This document shows, in pieces, positions 4,418-5,081 of a DNA stretch of 5,081 bases (positions are counted from its first letter, which is position 1; every line of letters begins with the position of its first letter). The notes beneath the pieces are model-generated. The model saw only the letters and a program-made list of their open reading frames with translations. It was not told where the DNA came from and made no database searches. The stretch is taken from positions 1-5,081 of the forward strand of contig WLOZ01000179.1 of NCBI GenBank assembly GCA_009699025.1, written 5' to 3'. The stretch is from Actinomycetota bacterium. GTDB lineage: Bacteria; Actinomycetota; Actinomycetes; S36-B12; CAIYMF01. The translations under genes were made by a program, and so were the position numbers.

Positions 4418-5081
4418 GACTGACTCGATAGCCCCTGCGCCCGACCACACCGCCGCGCCCGCGCCTGTCGCTGACGCCGTCGTGCACGACCTCGGGTTAA
4501 TGACCATCGGGGTCCTCGGGGGCACGGGCGAGCAAGGACGAGGCCTCGCGACCCGATGGGCCCAGGCGGGCCTCAGCGTGGTGATTGGCAGCCGCAGTGC
4601 CGAACGCGCTCAGGCGGTGGCCGACGAGATCGTCGGCGACGTGCGCGGCGACGACAACGTCGGGTGCGCGCGCTCGTGCGACATCGTCGTGGTCGCCGTT
4701 CCGTGGGACGGACATCGCGAGTTACTCGAGTCGCTGGCCGACGATCTCGCCGACACGATCGTTGTCGATTGCGTGAACCCCCTCGGCTTCGACAAGCAGG
4801 GGGCCTTTGCTCTTGAGGTGGCCGAGGGCAGCGCCATGCAGCAGGCAGCCGCGCTGCTGCCGCGCAGCACGGTGGTGGGTGCCTTCCATCACGTGTCGGC
4901 CGTCGTCCTGCTCGACCCGACGGTCACCACCATCGACACCGACATCCTCGTAATCGGCGACGATCGTGCCGCCACCGATGTCGTCAGCGAGCTTGCATCG
5001 CGCATCGCGGGAATGAGGGGCATCTACGGCGGCAGGATCCGCAACGGCCGGCAGGTCGAGGCGTGGACCGCCAACCTCATC
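4416..5081 (+). CDS. npdG: F420H2:NADP+ oxidoreductase (NADPH-dependent F420 reductase), 3' end outside window
   Basis: 222 codons run off the right edge; about 20-30 C-terminal residues are missing. The enzyme transfers hydride between NADP(H) and coenzyme F420 in the cytoplasm, supplying F420H2 to F420-dependent reductases. Diagnostic features (numbered from ATG 4416) are the Rossmann start 'MTIGVLGGTGEQGRGLA' (29-45), the NADP 2'-phosphate-binding 'GSRSAERA' (58-65), 'VVVAVPWDGH' (91-100), 'VVDCVNPLGFDKQGA' (116-130) and 'GAFHHVSAVVLLDP' (155-168), all characteristic of the NpdG/Fno family. The family normally starts at the Met that is residue 29 here (ATG 4500). The 28-residue Ala/Pro-rich extension has GC-rich third positions like real coding sequence, and AGGA lies eight bases before ATG 4416, whereas ATG 4500 lacks a ribosome-binding site. 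I therefore favour 4416 but not strongly. It is divergent from the 284-residue gene, with the start codons overlapping. Confidence 0.93.
   Translation, partial: MTDSIAPAPDHTAAPAPVADAVVHDLGLMTIGVLGGTGEQGRGLATRWAQAGLSVVIGSRSAERAQAVADEIVGDVRGDDNVGCARSCDIVVVAVPWDGHRELLESLADDLADTIVVDCVNPLGFDKQGAFALEVAEGSAMQQAAALLPRSTVVGAFHHVSAVVLLDPTVTTIDTDILVIGDDRAATDVVSELASRIAGMRGIYGGRIRNGRQVEAWTANLI

Noticed and set aside
4418..4525. Upstream extension of the 284-residue gene to ATG 4525
   Set aside because: It would overlap the Rossmann coding start of npdG on the other strand, and its residues are Ala/Thr/Gly-rich with no ribosome-binding site at 4525.

Overview
The window is GC-rich with strongly GC-biased third codon positions. 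It carries an actinobacterial-type methionine aminopeptidase 1c, a polyphosphate-glucokinase-like ROK kinase, a small SPOR-like protein, an F420H2:NADP+ oxidoreductase and an Ala/Lys/Pro-repeat nucleoid protein. Together these point to a high-GC actinobacterium that makes cofactor F420. An Acidimicrobiia-like or other deep lineage is possible, but I cannot fix the family from sequence alone. No rRNA, tRNA, CRISPR array, insertion sequence or phage gene is visible, and the region looks like ordinary chromosome.

Layout. Positions 1-2739 are read leftward (minus strand): a partial lipoprotein (506 to the left edge), a MarR-family regulator (1029-562) with a candidate operator and promoter directly upstream, a ROK/polyphosphate glucokinase-like kinase (1848-1078) and methionine aminopeptidase map/mapB (2739-1894). 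Kinase and map are only 45 bases apart and probably form one transcript. A short divergent intergenic region at 2740-2795 holds a perfect 8+2+8 palindrome. To its right a 68-residue SPOR-like gene is read rightward (2796-3002). It converges on a perfect 21-bp stem (3007-3053), most simply a bidirectional terminator shared with the leftward histone-H1-like gene (3383-3063), which consists almost wholly of 15/30-bp repeats. The gap 3384-3562 contains two further inverted repeats. A leftward gene of unknown function (4417-3563, 284 residues) stands head-to-head with npdG (4416 to the right edge), and the likely start codons of the two genes share the same CATG.

Functional picture. Map removes initiator methionine. 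The ROK kinase probably phosphorylates glucose, with polyphosphate and/or NTP as donor. NpdG exchanges hydride between F420 and NADP. MarR probably represses itself and perhaps the lipoprotein gene. The H1-like protein probably binds DNA through its lysine-rich repeats. These are mostly housekeeping functions, and I see no clear undescribed multi-gene system. The items most worth a second look are the overlapping divergent start codons with the unknown gene beside npdG, the repeat-only H1-like gene with its register break, and the palindromes in the short intergenic regions.
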